Positions 20,771-30,439 of a stretch of DNA of 64,000 bases are shown here, in pieces; within the stretch, counting starts at the first letter, position 1; each line of letters starts with the position of its first letter. Under the pieces are notes generated by a model, which was given only the letters and a program-made list of their open reading frames with translations, ran no database searches and was not told the origin of the DNA. Source of the stretch: Bacillus sp. JCM 19058 (GTDB taxonomy: Bacteria; Bacillota; Bacilli; Bacillales_H; Bacillaceae_D); NCBI GenBank assembly GCA_001310555.1, contig BAXO01000009.1:19917-83916 (forward strand), in the 5' to 3' direction. The position numbers were made by a program, and so were the translations under genes.

Positions 20771-21486
20771 TATGTAGGATGAGTCGAAAATGGACTTTCA
20801 CAGTGATATTGTTTATTATCGGTTTTATGCTCGCGATCCAATTCCAAACAACAAAAGAGCCTACGGTTCGCGATACAAGGGATGTTCGCGAATTGAGAAG
20901 CCACCTGAATCAGGAGCGGGAACGACACCAGCAGTTAGTAAAGGAAATTGAAAAGACGCAATCCCTTCTGCATCAATATGAAGCAACGATCGAAAGTCGT
21001 GAGGATGATATCGTCGATGTGCTTGAGCAGCAAATCGAGGAATTAAGGGTTCAAGCCGGATTATCGGAAGCCTCGGGGAAGGGCGTCCGGATTACGATTG
21101 ATTCGTTATACAGCGATCAGTTTTTCGGACAGGAGCGAAGAACTCCTTCTCCTGAGCTGTTTCGGTTTCTAGTGAATGAATTAAATATTTTCGGTGCAAA
21201 AAATATTGCAATTGGAAACGAAAGGATCATTTCCACTTCCGCCTTTCGTGATGTTTCTGGGATTACGTACTTAAACTTTAAAAGGCTTCCCCCTCTTCCG
21301 ATTGAAATGAAGGTTCTCTCCGATCGCGCAGAGCGGCTCCACAACGAATTACTCGTGTCCAATTCGATAGAAGAGTTTGAAATTGGAGGCTTTACACTAA
21401 CGTTTGAGTTGGAGGACGAGCTCGTGCTGCCAGCTTATGAGCAAACGCCGCGTGTGAGGTTTATGGAGGAAATGAAGGAGGGGTGA
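20767..21486 (+). CDS. ylxX: DUF881 family protein YlxX
   Basis: Second DUF881 paralogue in tandem with ylxW; intact, 239 residues. N-terminal membrane helix (FTVILFIIGFMLAIQF), a coiled coil around residues 40-85, then the DUF881 domain (GVRITIDSLYSDQ, ELFRFLVNELNIFGAKNIAIGNERIISTSAFRD). ATG 20767 overlaps the ylxW stop; ATG 20779 (MSRKWTF) is an equally possible start. Function unknown. Confidence 0.85.
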   Translation: MICRMSRKWTFTVILFIIGFMLAIQFQTTKEPTVRDTRDVRELRSHLNQERERHQQLVKEIEKTQSLLHQYEATIESREDDIVDVLEQQIEELRVQAGLSEASGKGVRITIDSLYSDQFFGQERRTPSPELFRFLVNELNIFGAKNIAIGNERIISTSAFRDVSGITYLNFKRLPPLPIEMKVLSDRAERLHNELLVSNSIEEFEIGGFTLTFELEDELVLPAYEQTPRVRFMEEMKEG

Positions 21487-21493
21487 GATATTC

Positions 21494-21865
21494 ATGTGGC
21501 TACCGTTACTAGGTTTATTGCTCGGTTTATTATTAGGTATATTGACCGATTTTCGAATCCCATCAGAGTATTCCAGCTATTTATCTATTGCGGTTTTGGC
21601 TGCTTTAGATACTTTGTTTGGCGGGCTTCGTGCGCACTTACAGGAGACTTTCGATTCAAATGTGTTTGTCTCCGGATTTTTCTTTAATATTTTGCTTGCC
21701 ACAGGTTTAGCTTTTCTAGGCGTCCATCTTGGTGTAGACTTATACTTAGCAGCCATTTTCGCTTTCGGCGTCCGTTTATTTCATAACATTGCCGTCATTC
21801 GCCGGATTCTATTAACTAGATGGCACGAGAGAAAGGCGGAGAGAAGGGCGCAGGATGCAAAATAA
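21494..21865 (+). CDS. sbp: Small basic protein Sbp (DUF1290)
   Basis: Small integral membrane protein, 123 residues, intact and close to B. subtilis Sbp: MWLPLLGLLLGLLLG, PSEYSSYLSIAVLAALDTLFGG, NVFVSGFFFNILLATGLAFLG, VHLGVDLYLAAIFAFGVRLFHN, basic C-terminus. Three to four membrane segments. Role unknown. RBS GGAGGGGTGAG eight bases upstream. Sits between ylxX and ftsA as in Bacillus. Confidence 0.93.
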   Translation: MWLPLLGLLLGLLLGILTDFRIPSEYSSYLSIAVLAALDTLFGGLRAHLQETFDSNVFVSGFFFNILLATGLAFLGVHLGVDLYLAAIFAFGVRLFHNIAVIRRILLTRWHERKAERRAQDAK

Positions 21866-22016
21866 GCTTGCTGCAAAGCGTTTTTCTACAAAAACTTCTC
21901 TACGTACTGTTCGAGCATACCATCGGATGAAATGAACGGAGGTAGGAGCGGAAGGATAACTAAGGTTAGCGGGGATTGCCGGAGATAAATTAAAAATAAA
22001 TAATACTCGTTTCATT

Positions 22017-22045
22017 AAAGGAAATGAACCATTTATGTTGAATAT
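22017..22045 (+). promoter_or_regulatory. Sigma-H-type promoter of ftsAZ
   Basis: AAAGGAAAT, 11 bases, GTTGAATAT fits the sigma-H consensus (RnAGGAwww / RnnGAATww) about 75 bases before ftsA. B. subtilis ftsAZ has a sigma-H promoter that raises FtsZ at the start of sporulation. The match is by eye. Confidence 0.6.
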
Positions 22046-22119
22046 CACTATACTAAGGCGATAAAAAAAGTAGTAGTTAACTAGAAAACAGGCGATTTGA
22101 ACAGGGAGGTGCCACAAGA

Positions 22120-23397
22120 TTGAACAGCAATGAAGTGTATGTGAGCTTAGACATCGGTACATCGAATGTCCGAGTGATCATTGGGGAAGTTTCAAACGGA
22201 ACGATTAACATCATCGGTGTTGGCAATACGCCTTCCGAAGGAATTAAAAAAAGGTTCGATTGTTGATATTGATGAGACCGTTCGTTCCATAAGGCGCGCA
22301 ATCGAACAAGCAGAAAGAATGGTAGGATTATCAATTAAACAAGTGATTGTTGGGATAAATGGAAATCATGTTCAGCTCCAGCCATGCCATGGTGTAGTGG
22401 CTGTTTCTAGTCCTGACCGTGAGATTGGTGATGAGGACATCGCCCGAGTTATTGATGCAGCACAGGTTGTGTCGATCCCACCGGAGCGAGAGATTATCGA
22501 CGTTATCCCAAAGCAGTTTGTTGTCGATGGTTTGGATGAAATTAACGATCCGCGAGGCATGATCGGAGTTAGGCTCGAAATGGAAGGAACAATTATTACG
22601 GGCTCAAAGACTATTTTACATAATTTGCTTCGTTGTGTCGAGCGCGCCGGTCTGGAAGTGGCGGATATTTGTTTGCAGCCGTTAGCTGCTGGCGCGGTTG
22701 CCGTATCAAAGGATGAGAAAGGTTTGGGCGTTTGTTTAATTGATATCGGCGGCGGCTCAGTAACCATTTCCGTTTTCGAACAAGGAGCTATGCAAACCAC
22801 TTCTGTATTGCCAATCGGCGGCGATCATGTGACCAACGATATTGCAGTCGGCTTGCGAATTTCAACAGAGGAAGCAGAACAGATCAAAATTAAGCATGGA
22901 CATGCTTTCATTGACGAAGCATCAGAAGACGAATCATTTACGGTATCCGCGATCGGTAGCAGTGAAGCAGACGAATTTTCTCAGTTTGAGCTTGCTCATA
23001 TTATTGAACCGCGCATGGAAGAAATATTTGAACTCATTTATCAGGAGATTACGCGCCTCGGCTATCAGGATTTCCCGAGCGGTTTCGTGTTGACGGGAGG
23101 AACGGTTATGATACCGGGAATGCTGGAGCTCGCCAAAGAAATGCTTCAAGGAAATGTGAGGACGGCCATTCCGGATTATATTGGGGTGCGGGAGCCTCAA
23201 TATACTAACGGGGTAGGCTTGATTCAATTTGCCTATAAAAATGTGAAAGTACAAGGCAAGGAGGTAGCTGCTTCGGTGACCGGTATCGGCGTACAGCCAG
23301 AACGCGAAGCGAAAAAGCAGGATAAAGCAAGTAAGCCTAAAGGTGAAAAACCAAAAGCAAAAATGAGTAAATTTTTTTAAAGTATTTTTTTGAATAA
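22120..23397 (+). CDS. ftsA: Cell division protein FtsA (two to three over-long runs)
   Basis: Actin-like protein that tethers FtsZ to the membrane. TTG 22120 with GGGAGGTG upstream opens [24 protein letters not shown]. The A7 run near 22245-22251 (six expected) breaks the frame before [12 protein letters not shown]. Landmarks: [58 protein letters not shown]. The uncorrected frame ends at 23380 after MSKFF; T7 at 23372-23378 is one T too long. With six T there, and six in the next T7 run (23385-23391), the end reads MSKFFKVFFE with TAA 23395-23397, the expected amphipathic membrane-targeting helix. Confidence 0.93.
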
Positions 23398-23435
23398 CAG
23401 GCGATTGGCAGATAGTCTGGTTAGGGGGAACTCAC

Positions 23436-24575
23436 ATGTTAGAGTTTGAAATGGATATGGATCAATTAGCTCAAATTAAAGTAATTGGTGTCGGAGGCGG
23501 CGGAAGCAATGCAGTTAACCGGATGATTGAAAATGGTCTGCAAGGTGTCGAATTTATTGCCGTAAATACGGATGCTCAGGCTCTTCATTTGTCAAAAGCC
23601 GAAGCCAAGCTTCAGCTCGGTGGCAAGCTGACCCGCGGTCTTGGTGCGGGAGCAAACCCTGAAATTGGGAAAAAAAGCGGCAGAGGAAAGCAAGGAGCAG
23701 CTCGAGGAAGTGTTGCAAGGAGCCGATATGGTATTTATTACTGCTGGCATGGGTGGCGGTACCGGAACAGGAGCCGCTCCGGTCATAGCAGAGGTGGCTA
23801 AAGAAATCGGCGCCTTAACGGTAGGGGTGGTTACACGCCCGTTCACGTTTGAGGGGAGAAAGCGCTCGACACAGGCAGCAAATGGTATTAGCGCGCTCAA
23901 GGAAAAAGTAGATACATTAATAGTCATTCCCAACGATCGACTGCTGGAGATTGTTGATAAAAATACGCCGATGCTTGAAGCGTTCCGTGAAGCGGACAAT
24001 GTTCTTCGCCAAGGCGTACAAGGAATTTCAGATTTAATTGCCGTGCCGGGATTAATTAATCTCGACTTTGCCGATGTTAAGACTATCATGAGTGAACGAG
24101 GCTCTGCTTTAATGGGAATCGGTATTGCTACTGGTGAAAACCGTGCCTCGGAAGCGGCCAAAAAAAAGCGATTTCCAGTCCGTTGCTCGAAACATCCGTC
24201 GAGGGTGCACAGGGCGTTCTGATGAACATTTCAGGTGGAACAAGCCTCAGCCTCTACGAAGTCCATGAGGCAGCTGAAATCGTTTCTGCGGCTTCCGATG
24301 CCGAGGTGAACATGATTTTTGGTTCAATTATAAACGAGAATTTGAAGGACGAAATTGTCGTTACTGTCATTGCGACCGGTTTTGACGATACCGAGGAAAA
24401 ACCGCAGCGGAAGACACCGTCGATGACAATGCCTAACAAGGCGAGACCGCAAGCAGAACCGGAGGAAAATCAAAAGGAGCAACGCCACAATCAACAAGCT
24501 TCGCAGACGAACGAGCAAATGGATACGCTCGATATTCCTACCTTCCTGCGAAATCGTCGCAATCGTTCGAAGTAA
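23436..24575 (+). CDS. ftsZ: Cell division GTPase FtsZ (two frameshifts)
   Basis: Tubulin-like GTPase forming the Z ring. [30 protein letters not shown], signature [64 protein letters not shown], and the conserved C-terminal peptide [12 protein letters not shown] that binds FtsA and SepF, followed by a basic tail. Breaks: A7 at 23670-23676 (six expected, [10 protein letters not shown]) and A8 at 24160-24167 (six expected, [21 protein letters not shown]). Follows ftsA by 38 bases. About 380 residues, normal. Confidence 0.97.
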
Positions 24576-24592
24576 CGTGTAGGTCATACTGC

Positions 24593-24629
24593 AAAAAGCA
24601 CAGCCTAAAAAAAGGCTGTGCTTTTTTTC
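24593..24629 (+). terminator. Intrinsic terminator after ftsZ
   Basis: AAAAAGCACAGCCT pairs with AGGCTGTGCTTTTT around an A-rich loop, T run follows. Ends the ftsAZ unit. Confidence 0.85.
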
Positions 24630-25100
24630 TTTTCTTTCACCCAAATTAAGGGCAGCAGGATCCAAACATCGTAGATGCGAGGAGTCCGTTCTTTTAATCT
24701 ACGCTTCGTTCAAAATAACTAAGGAATAAATGCTTCGCTTCATGCGTGTAGATGAATTGGAAGGACGAGTGGCCACGGCTGCTTTTTAAAAGATTAGAAA
24801 GTATACAATGTGGCGAAACATAGCCCCATCCAGTGCAGGGCACCCAGCAACGAGCAAACGTCCTTCGTCTCTGTCCAGTTAGGCAACATCAGTTCCTTTC
24901 CCCCTGTGTTTCCTTTATCTCTGCCGGCACTGTCCCATTTGTCTGTTAAGAATAGTTGCTGAATGCTAGAAGCGTCAGCGTTTTTGGCAATGAAATATTC
25001 CTTCGTCCCTTGTCCTTATTTCCCATAAGTATTCCCCGATTTCTGATTAGACAGATTCTCTTAAAATCTCTCAAAAATACTACGAATAGGTCGTCATAAA
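24630..25100 (+). other. Gene-free region ftsZ-spoIIGA containing a repeat copy
   Basis: About 470 bases without a credible gene. In B. subtilis bpr lies near here; nothing of it is visible. The stretch 24807-24948 is one copy of a diverged repeat, listed separately. Confidence 0.5.
24807..24948. repeat. Diverged dispersed repeat, copy A
   Basis: From AATGTGGCG to GTCTGTTA this segment aligns, with gaps, to 28141-28296. The best-kept block is CTTTCCCCCTGTGTTTCC then TTTATCTCTGCC against CTTCCGCCCCTATGCTTCC then TTTATCTCCGCC. On the minus strand it has coding-like GGGACAG and GATAAAGG strings but no open frame. No terminal inverted repeats or target duplications were seen. Confidence 0.45.
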
Positions 25101-25133
25101 ATGACAGACTTTCAAATAGAATATGGTTATACT
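25101..25133 (+). promoter_or_regulatory. Possible spoIIG promoter with long spacer
   Basis: ATGACA (25101-25106) and TATACT (25128-25133) are 21 bases apart, close to the unusual 22-base spacing of the Spo0A-activated B. subtilis spoIIG promoter. CGTCAT/ATGACA and TACGAAT nearby could be degenerate 0A boxes. Inference from position and spacing. Confidence 0.35.
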
Positions 25134-25170
25134 TATTCCAAATCAGTAGCCGTGAGTAGAGAGGTTAACA

Positions 25171-26087
25171 ATGATCCTTTACCTAGACGTCATTTGGTTT
25201 CTCAATCTATGTATTGATTTTTTTGCTTATCGCCTTAACAGCTATAGTATTAAAGCGGCCAATATTAAAGTTTCGCTTCGTTTTGGCAGCTTTATTTGCT
25301 TCCCTCATCGTGTTTTTCATGTTTACACCGGCTGCTTCCTTGTTTTACCAGCCTTGGATGAAGCTACTTTATTCCGGAATTATCGTGCTAATTGCTTTTG
25401 GTTATCGGAGAGCTTCGTATTTTTTTTCAAGGAGTGCTCATGTTTTACTTTGTTACATTTATGACGGGAGGTGGGCTTTTTGCGCTGCACTATTTTTGGC
25501 AGACAGAATTGGACATCCTCTCTGGCTTGGCTACGAGTAAAAGCTTCGGGGCGGGAGTGAGCTGGGTGTTTATCATTATCGGTTTTCCACTCGTCTGGTA
25601 TTTTTCCAAACAACGCTTCGATGCGGTGGAAGTGAAAAAGATTCAGTACGATCAGCTCGTGGAAGTGGAAATCGAAATAGAGGGCCGGATCATTAAGATG
25701 AAAGGGTTGCTCGATAGCGGAAATCAGCTATATGCTCCGATTTCAAAGGAGCCTGTCATGATTGTCGAAGCTGAATTGCTTAAGGATGCTTTCGGGAAGA
25801 AAGCGATTGAAGAGCTGCTCGCGATAAGCGGGGGGGAGGAAATGGATGCTCAATCAGTACTCATGAAGCGAATGAAGCTCATACCTTATCGGGTGATCGG
25901 TCAGGCGGCCCCGTTTTTAATTGCATTGAAGCCTGATACCGTCCGGATATTTTATCAACAGCAAACGTTTCAAGCGAAGAAAGTCCTTGTAGGTTTACAG
26001 GATCAGGAGCTCTCTCCAGAAGGAGCCTATCAATCCATTATCCATCCGAAACTAGTGGCCGGCCGCTCGACTGAAAAGCTAGCCTAA
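25171..26087 (+). CDS. spoIIGA: Pro-sigma-E processing protease SpoIIGA (two frameshifts)
   Basis: Membrane aspartic protease that cleaves pro-sigma-E in the mother cell after SpoIIR signalling. N-terminal half has about five membrane segments (MILYLDVIWFLNLCIDF; LIALTAIVLKR; YSGIIVLIAFGYRR; LMFYFVTFMTGGG; VFIIIGFPLVWYF). The C-terminal protease domain has the active-site motif GLLDSGNQLYAPISKEPV. Breaks: T7 near 25218-25224 (six expected, CIDFLLIALT) and an extra base near 25410 (YRR-LRIFFQGV). About 305 residues, normal. Stop 20 bases before sigE. Confidence 0.93.
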
Positions 26088-26108
26088 CATTTTGTAAGGG
26101 GGAGCAAG

Positions 26109-26824
26109 ATGATTAAATTTAAAATAACTCTGTTCTGGTACCGTTTAATGCATCGTCTCGGAATGAAAGCCGATGAAATTTATTACATAGGGGGAAGTGA
26201 AGCGTTGCCTCCACCTTTGTCAAAAGAAGAAGAGGCGGTTCTTTTGAAAAAAAATTGCCGAGTGGCGACAAAGCGGTCCGCTCGATGTTAATTGAACGTA
26301 ATTTACGACTAGTCGTCTATATTGCGAGAAGTTCGAAAACACAGGGATAAACATTGAGGATTTAATTAGCATTGGGACAATCGGTTTAATTAAAGCGGTC
26401 AATACCTTTAACCCTGAAAAGAAAATTAAGCTAGCGACCTACGCGTCTCGCTGTATTGAGAATGAAATTTTAATGTATTTAAGACGAAATAATAAAACTC
26501 GTTCAGAGGTTTCCTTCGATGAACCGTTAAATATTGATTGGGACGGAAATGAATTGCTGCTTTCCGATGTCCTTGGAACAGATGACGATATTATTACGAA
26601 GGGGATCGAGGAGAAGGTCGATCGCAAGCTGCTCGTGAAAGCATTGTACACGTTAAGTCCGCGTGAAAAGCAAATTATGGAGCTTCGCTTCGGCCTCGCC
26701 GGTGAGGAAGAAAAAAACGCAAAAGGATGTTGCCGATTTGCTCGGTATTTCGCAGTCTTATATTTCGCGCCTCGAAAAGAGAATCATTAAACGGCTACAA
26801 AAGGAATTCAATAAAATGGTTTAA
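26109..26824 (+). CDS. sigE: RNA polymerase sigma-E precursor (three frameshifts)
   Basis: Mother-cell sporulation sigma factor made as an inactive precursor. RBS AGGGGGAGC, then a basic, amphipathic pro-sequence ([20 protein letters not shown]) removed by SpoIIGA. Sigma region 2: [37 protein letters not shown]; region 4: [10 protein letters not shown] and [20 protein letters not shown]. Breaks: A8 at 26247-26254 where six are expected ([13 protein letters not shown]), an A missing near 26326 (ARK-FENTG) and A7 near 26711-26717 (six expected, [12 protein letters not shown]). About 239 residues. Confidence 0.95.
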
Positions 26825-26879
26825 AATTTCGTTAGATGCAATAAAAAATATTTTTAAGCCAATTTCGTTGTCATGACAA

Positions 26880-26930
26880 GCACAAGCCTGTTGCAAGAGA
26901 TCTCCTGCAACAGGCTTGTGCATATTTTTT
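26880..26930 (+). terminator. Very strong terminator between sigE and sigG
   Basis: GCACAAGCCTGTTGCA (26880-26895) pairs perfectly with TGCAACAGGCTTGTGC (26906-26921), followed by ATATTTTTT. It insulates sigG from the spoIIG operon, as in Bacillus, where premature sigG expression must be limited. Confidence 0.92.
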
Positions 26931-26985
26931 CCTGCCGAGGAGATACTTTATTTTGACATCATCTCCCACATTAGGAGGGAAAGAA

Positions 26986-27769
26986 TTGACACGAAATAAA
27001 GTAGAAATTTGCGGTGTAGATACATCAAAATTGCCTGTTTTGAAAAACACAGAAATGAGGGAATTATTCAAGCAGCTTCAAAGTGGAGAGCTAAGCGCAC
27101 GCGAAAAGCTTGTCAATGGAAACTTGCGTCTTGTCCTAAGTGTGATTCAGCGTTTTAACAATCGTGGAGAATATGTCGATGATCTGTTTCAGGTCGGTTG
27201 CATCGGATTAATGAAGTCGATTGATAATTTTGATTTAAGCCAGAACGTCAAATTTTCTACATATGCAGTCCCAATGATTATTGGAGAAATTCGCAGGTAC
27301 CTACGCATAATAACCCGATTCGGGTGTCGCGTTCCTTGCGCGACATTGCTTATAAAGCGTTGCAAGTGCGTGACCAATTAATGGCTGAAAAGAAAAGGGA
27401 AAGTGAGCCAACCGTTCAGGAAATCGCCAAGGTTCTTGAAGTCCCAAAAGAGGATGTTGTTTTCGCGCTTGACGCTATTCAGGATCCCGTTTCTTTGTTT
27501 GAACCGATTTATAATGATGGTGGGGATCCGATTTTTGTTATGGATCAAATTAGCGATGAACGAAACAAAGATACGAATTGGATTGACGAAATCGCATTAA
27601 AGGAAGCAATGGTCCGTCTGAACGATCGCGAGAAGCTCATTCTAAATATGAGGTTTTTCGAAGGCAAAACGCAAATGGAGGTTGCGATGAAATCGGCATA
27701 TCTCAAGCACAGGTGTCAAGGCTTGAAAAAGGAGCTATCCAGCAAATGAACAAGCATGCGAAAAGCTAG
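26986..27769 (+). CDS. sigG: RNA polymerase sigma-G (two frameshifts)
   Basis: Forespore late sigma factor. TTG 26986 with AGGAGGGA eight bases upstream opens MTRNKVEICGVDTSKLPVLKN, very close to B. subtilis SigG. Region 2: NLRLVLSVIQRFNNRGEYVDDLFQVGCIGLMKSIDNFDL; region 3: RVSRSLRDIAYKALQVRDQL; region 4: GISQAQVSRLEKGAIQQMNK. Breaks: a G missing near 27307 (RRYLR-DNNPIRVSR) and a G missing near 27689 (VAM-EIGISQAQVSR); the corrected stop is TAG 27767-27769. About 260 residues. Confidence 0.95.
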
Positions 27770-27927
27770 GACAAGGTATGAATTGCAAAGCCGAGAACAT
27801 GCGATGATTACGAAAGCACGACGGTGGCTTCTCGCAGAGCTTTTATTTAAAGGTAGTGAAGGGAAGCCGTGTTAATGCATCGCAGGAACCGAAAAAATAA
27901 GCGACAGAAATTTTTGAATTAGCAATG

Positions 27928-27965
27928 ATCCACCTGGAAGGGGCGTATGCGCCTTCTAGGTGGAT
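27928..27965 (+). terminator. Probable terminator after sigG
   Basis: ATCCACCTGGAAGG-GGC pairs with GCC-TTCTAGGTGGAT, a nearly perfect long stem, followed by GTTTTGCTTT. The T tract is imperfect. Confidence 0.6.
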
Positions 27966-28140
27966 GTTTTGCTTTAGATACGCCTAATGGAGCGGGCGAT
28001 TTTTCCTGAAGTGGACATGAACGGATGCAACCCCCTTCGCGCTGGAGCGAACAAGAACTTAGAAGTGGGCGAGTTTGAGCTCGTTCAAAACGAGTTCAAT
28101 CCCCTGAACCCAGGTAAAGTAGCCTCTTAAGGAAGCATAA

Positions 28141-28296
28141 AATGTGGCGTGAATGATATTTTAAACAAGCAAAGCCCTGTCCAGCGCAGAAGGCTCCATC
28201 TAGAAAAGATTCCTTTGTCCTGTGCGATTAGTCAGCCTTCAGCTCCTTCCGCCCCTATGCTTCCTTTATCTCCGCCCGTCAGTTTGTCCGTTGCTA
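28141..28296. repeat. Diverged dispersed repeat, copy B
   Basis: Second copy of the element at 24807-24948, same orientation. Both begin AATGTGGCG and share the TTTATCTCYGCC block and a TTGTCYGTT end. Both lie in intergenic gaps next to sporulation sigma genes. Confidence 0.45.
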
Positions 28297-28479
28297 AACG
28301 GGCGTCTTCGCGTTTTTATCCGACCATGTCGCGTGGTCTACCCGATTTTTTTTGCTAGGGGGCTCATGCTTTGCTGGAGTGGACGCATAATGTGCTCTTT
28401 TATAAAGCCGCTCATATATTGGGCTAACTTGTGCATATAGTAGTACAGGATCGATTATGCGAAAGAGGTGGGCACCTTG

Positions 28480-28771
28480 ATGAAAATATCGGATTTGCAG
28501 GCAAAAGACATTGTGAACATGGAAAGCGGCAAACGGCTCGGCCATTTAACCGATATAGATATTAATTTAGCAACCGGTCAAATTGAGGCGATGATTATTA
28601 ACAGTTCCGGTAAAGTGATGGGTTTTTTTTAATAGAGGCGAAGAAGAAGTTGTCATTCCGTGGAAAAATATTGTCAAAATCGGTTCGGATGTCATTTTAG
28701 TCGAAGTTCCGGAATCGTTTCGCCAGGTGAAAACCGGTTTTGGGCAGCAATCGACAATAAAGAGGCGTTAA
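28480..28771 (+). CDS. ylmC: YlmC/YmxH family PRC-barrel sporulation protein (one frameshift)
   Basis: Small PRC-barrel protein of the YlmC/YmxH family, about 96 residues, linked to sporulation in bacilli; exact role unknown. GAGGTGG precedes ATG 28480. Reads MKISDLQAKDIVNMESGKRLGHLTDIDINLATGQIEAMII; T8 at 28623-28630 is one T too long, after which FFNRGEEEVVIPWKNIVKIGSDVILVEV follows to TAA 28769-28771. First gene of the ylm cluster. Confidence 0.88.
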
Positions 28772-28886
28772 AAGGAGGAAGAAAGTCGTTTCTTGCTAAG
28801 CTTCATTTATGGTAAACTATATGTAAATGATAGTCCTTCCTATCAAGAAAGTAGGAAACGGGATGCGATGGATAGGAGAGAAATAA

Positions 28887-29731
28887 ATGAGTTCCCATGA
28901 GCCTTTTGTAGTAAAGGAGGAAAGCTACTTGCTTCTCCGTGAATGGCAGGAGCAAGAGCCACACCTAGTTGCCGGGTTTTCGACTCGATTCGGTGGAGTC
29001 AGCGAAGCGCCGTTTGCATCAATGAACCTCGCGTTTCATGTTGATGATCAGGAGCAGAATGTGGTTCAAAATCGCCAGCTTTTAGCCGCTCGTCTAGGCT
29101 TTCCGGTTGAGCAGTGGTAGGGACGGAACAAGTACACCAGGCAGCTATTCAAAAGGTCGATCGGAAAGATGCCGGTAAAGGTGCTTTATCTTTTGAAACT
29201 GCTCTGAAAGCGACGGACGGGATGTATACAAAAGAGGAAGATTTGTTGTTAACTAGCCTCTATGCTGATTGTGTTCCGCTTTATTTTTGGGCACCAACCG
29301 CTCAGTTGATCGGACTCGCTCACGCCGGCTGGCAAGGCACTATTGCTCTAATCGGACCAAAAATGATCCGAAAATGGCAGGATGAGGAACGAGTATCGGC
29401 ATCAGACATACATGTCGCCATTGGACCTTGCATTAGTCAGGCTGCCTATGAGGTGGATGATCGCGTGATCGAACGCATCAAGCAAGCGTGTGATTCCACA
29501 ACGGCCGAAGCGTGCTACCGACCAAATAAGCACGGTCGCTATCAATTGGATCTTCGTGAATTAAATCGACGACTACTCATTCAATCCGGCGTACGTGCCG
29601 CTCAGATCTCGACGACTTCCTTATGTACAGCCAAAGAGCTCTCCTTTTATTCTCATCGGCAAGAAAAGGGAAAAACTGGACGAATGATGAGCTTTATTGG
29701 CAGAAGCAAAAGGAAGAAAGGAGGGAACTGA
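28887..29731 (+). CDS. ylmD: YlmD, YfiH/LACC1-type purine nucleoside enzyme (one frameshift)
   Basis: Member of the former DUF152 multicopper-oxidase-like family (YfiH/LACC1), whose members act on purine nucleosides. RBS AGGAGAG before ATG 28887. N-terminus LVAGFSTRFGGVSEAPFASMNLAFHVDD; metal-site motifs SLYADCVPLYF and LAHAGWQGT; IGPCISQAAYEV. A G missing near 29118 breaks the frame at PVEQW-VGTEQVHQ. About 282 residues. Stop one base before ylmE. Confidence 0.92.
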
Positions 29732-29732
29732 A

Positions 29733-30420
29733 GTGACGATTGCAGCACGCCTTCAGCAAATAAAGGCAAACATCGCTAACATTTGTAACGAATCCGGGCG
29801 AGATCCAGCAGCCGTTCATATTATTGGAGTTACGAAATACGCCAACCTTGAAACGACAAAGGCTGCACTCGATGCCGGAATTACACATATTGGAGAAAAT
29901 CGAGTCGAAAGTGCAATGGTAAAATGGGATCAATTAAATGACCGTGGCACTTGGCACTTTATCGGCTCACTTCAATCAAAAAAAAGTAAGAAAGATGATT
30001 GGGAAATTTGATTATATTCATTCCTTGGATCGCCTCTCTCTCGCAGAAGAGCTGGACAAGCGTTCCAATGGTGAAAAGGTTCGCTGTTTTGTTCAGGTCA
30101 ATGTATCTGGCGAGGAATCAAAAGCAGGAATCGCGCCAAAGGATACTTTACGATTCATTCAATCTCTTGAAAGCTACAAATCGCTTGAAATCGTTGGATT
30201 AATGACAATGGCCCCCTTTGAGGCCGATCCTGAACGAACGCGTCCGGTTTTTCGCGGGCTCCGGGAATTAAGGGATGAAATTCGTTCCTATCAAATGCCC
30301 GCTGCCCCTTGTGAAGAGCTCTCGATGGGCATGTCCAATGATTATCATATCGCCTTGCAGGAAGGAGCGACGTTCATTCGAATCGGTTCCGCGTTAATCG
30401 GCAACGATGGCGACAATTGA
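29733..30420 (+). CDS. ylmE: YlmE, PLP homeostasis protein YggS family (one frameshift)
   Basis: PLP-binding protein (PLPHP) that buffers pyridoxal phosphate; no known catalysis. GTG 29733 with AAAGGAGGGA upstream. PLP lysine in VTKYA near residue 35; HIGENRVESAMVKWDQL; WHFIGSLQSKKVRKMIGKFDYIHSLD; VNVSGEESKAGI; GLMTMAPF; LSMGMSNDYHIALQEGATFIRIGSALIG. A8 near 29978-29985 is one A too long. About 229 residues. In the division-linked ylm cluster just before sepF. Confidence 0.93.
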
Positions 30421-30439
30421 GTAAGGAGGAGAGACTGCA

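Larger units (their letters stand above)
27770..28479 (+). other. Gene-free region sigG-ylmC with hairpin and repeat copy
   Basis: About 700 bases without a supported gene; the ylmA ABC-transporter gene found here in B. subtilis is absent. It holds a strong hairpin (27928-27965), repeat copy B (28141-28296) and GAGCTCGTT/AACGAGTTC near 28077-28097. Short frames after 28149 have no ribosome binding site and are not called. Confidence 0.55.

Noticed and set aside
28149..28440. Overlapping frames of 69-83 codons in the sigG-ylmC gap
   Set aside because: No ribosome binding sites and low-complexity, shadow-like protein; the stretch is better explained as repeat copy B.
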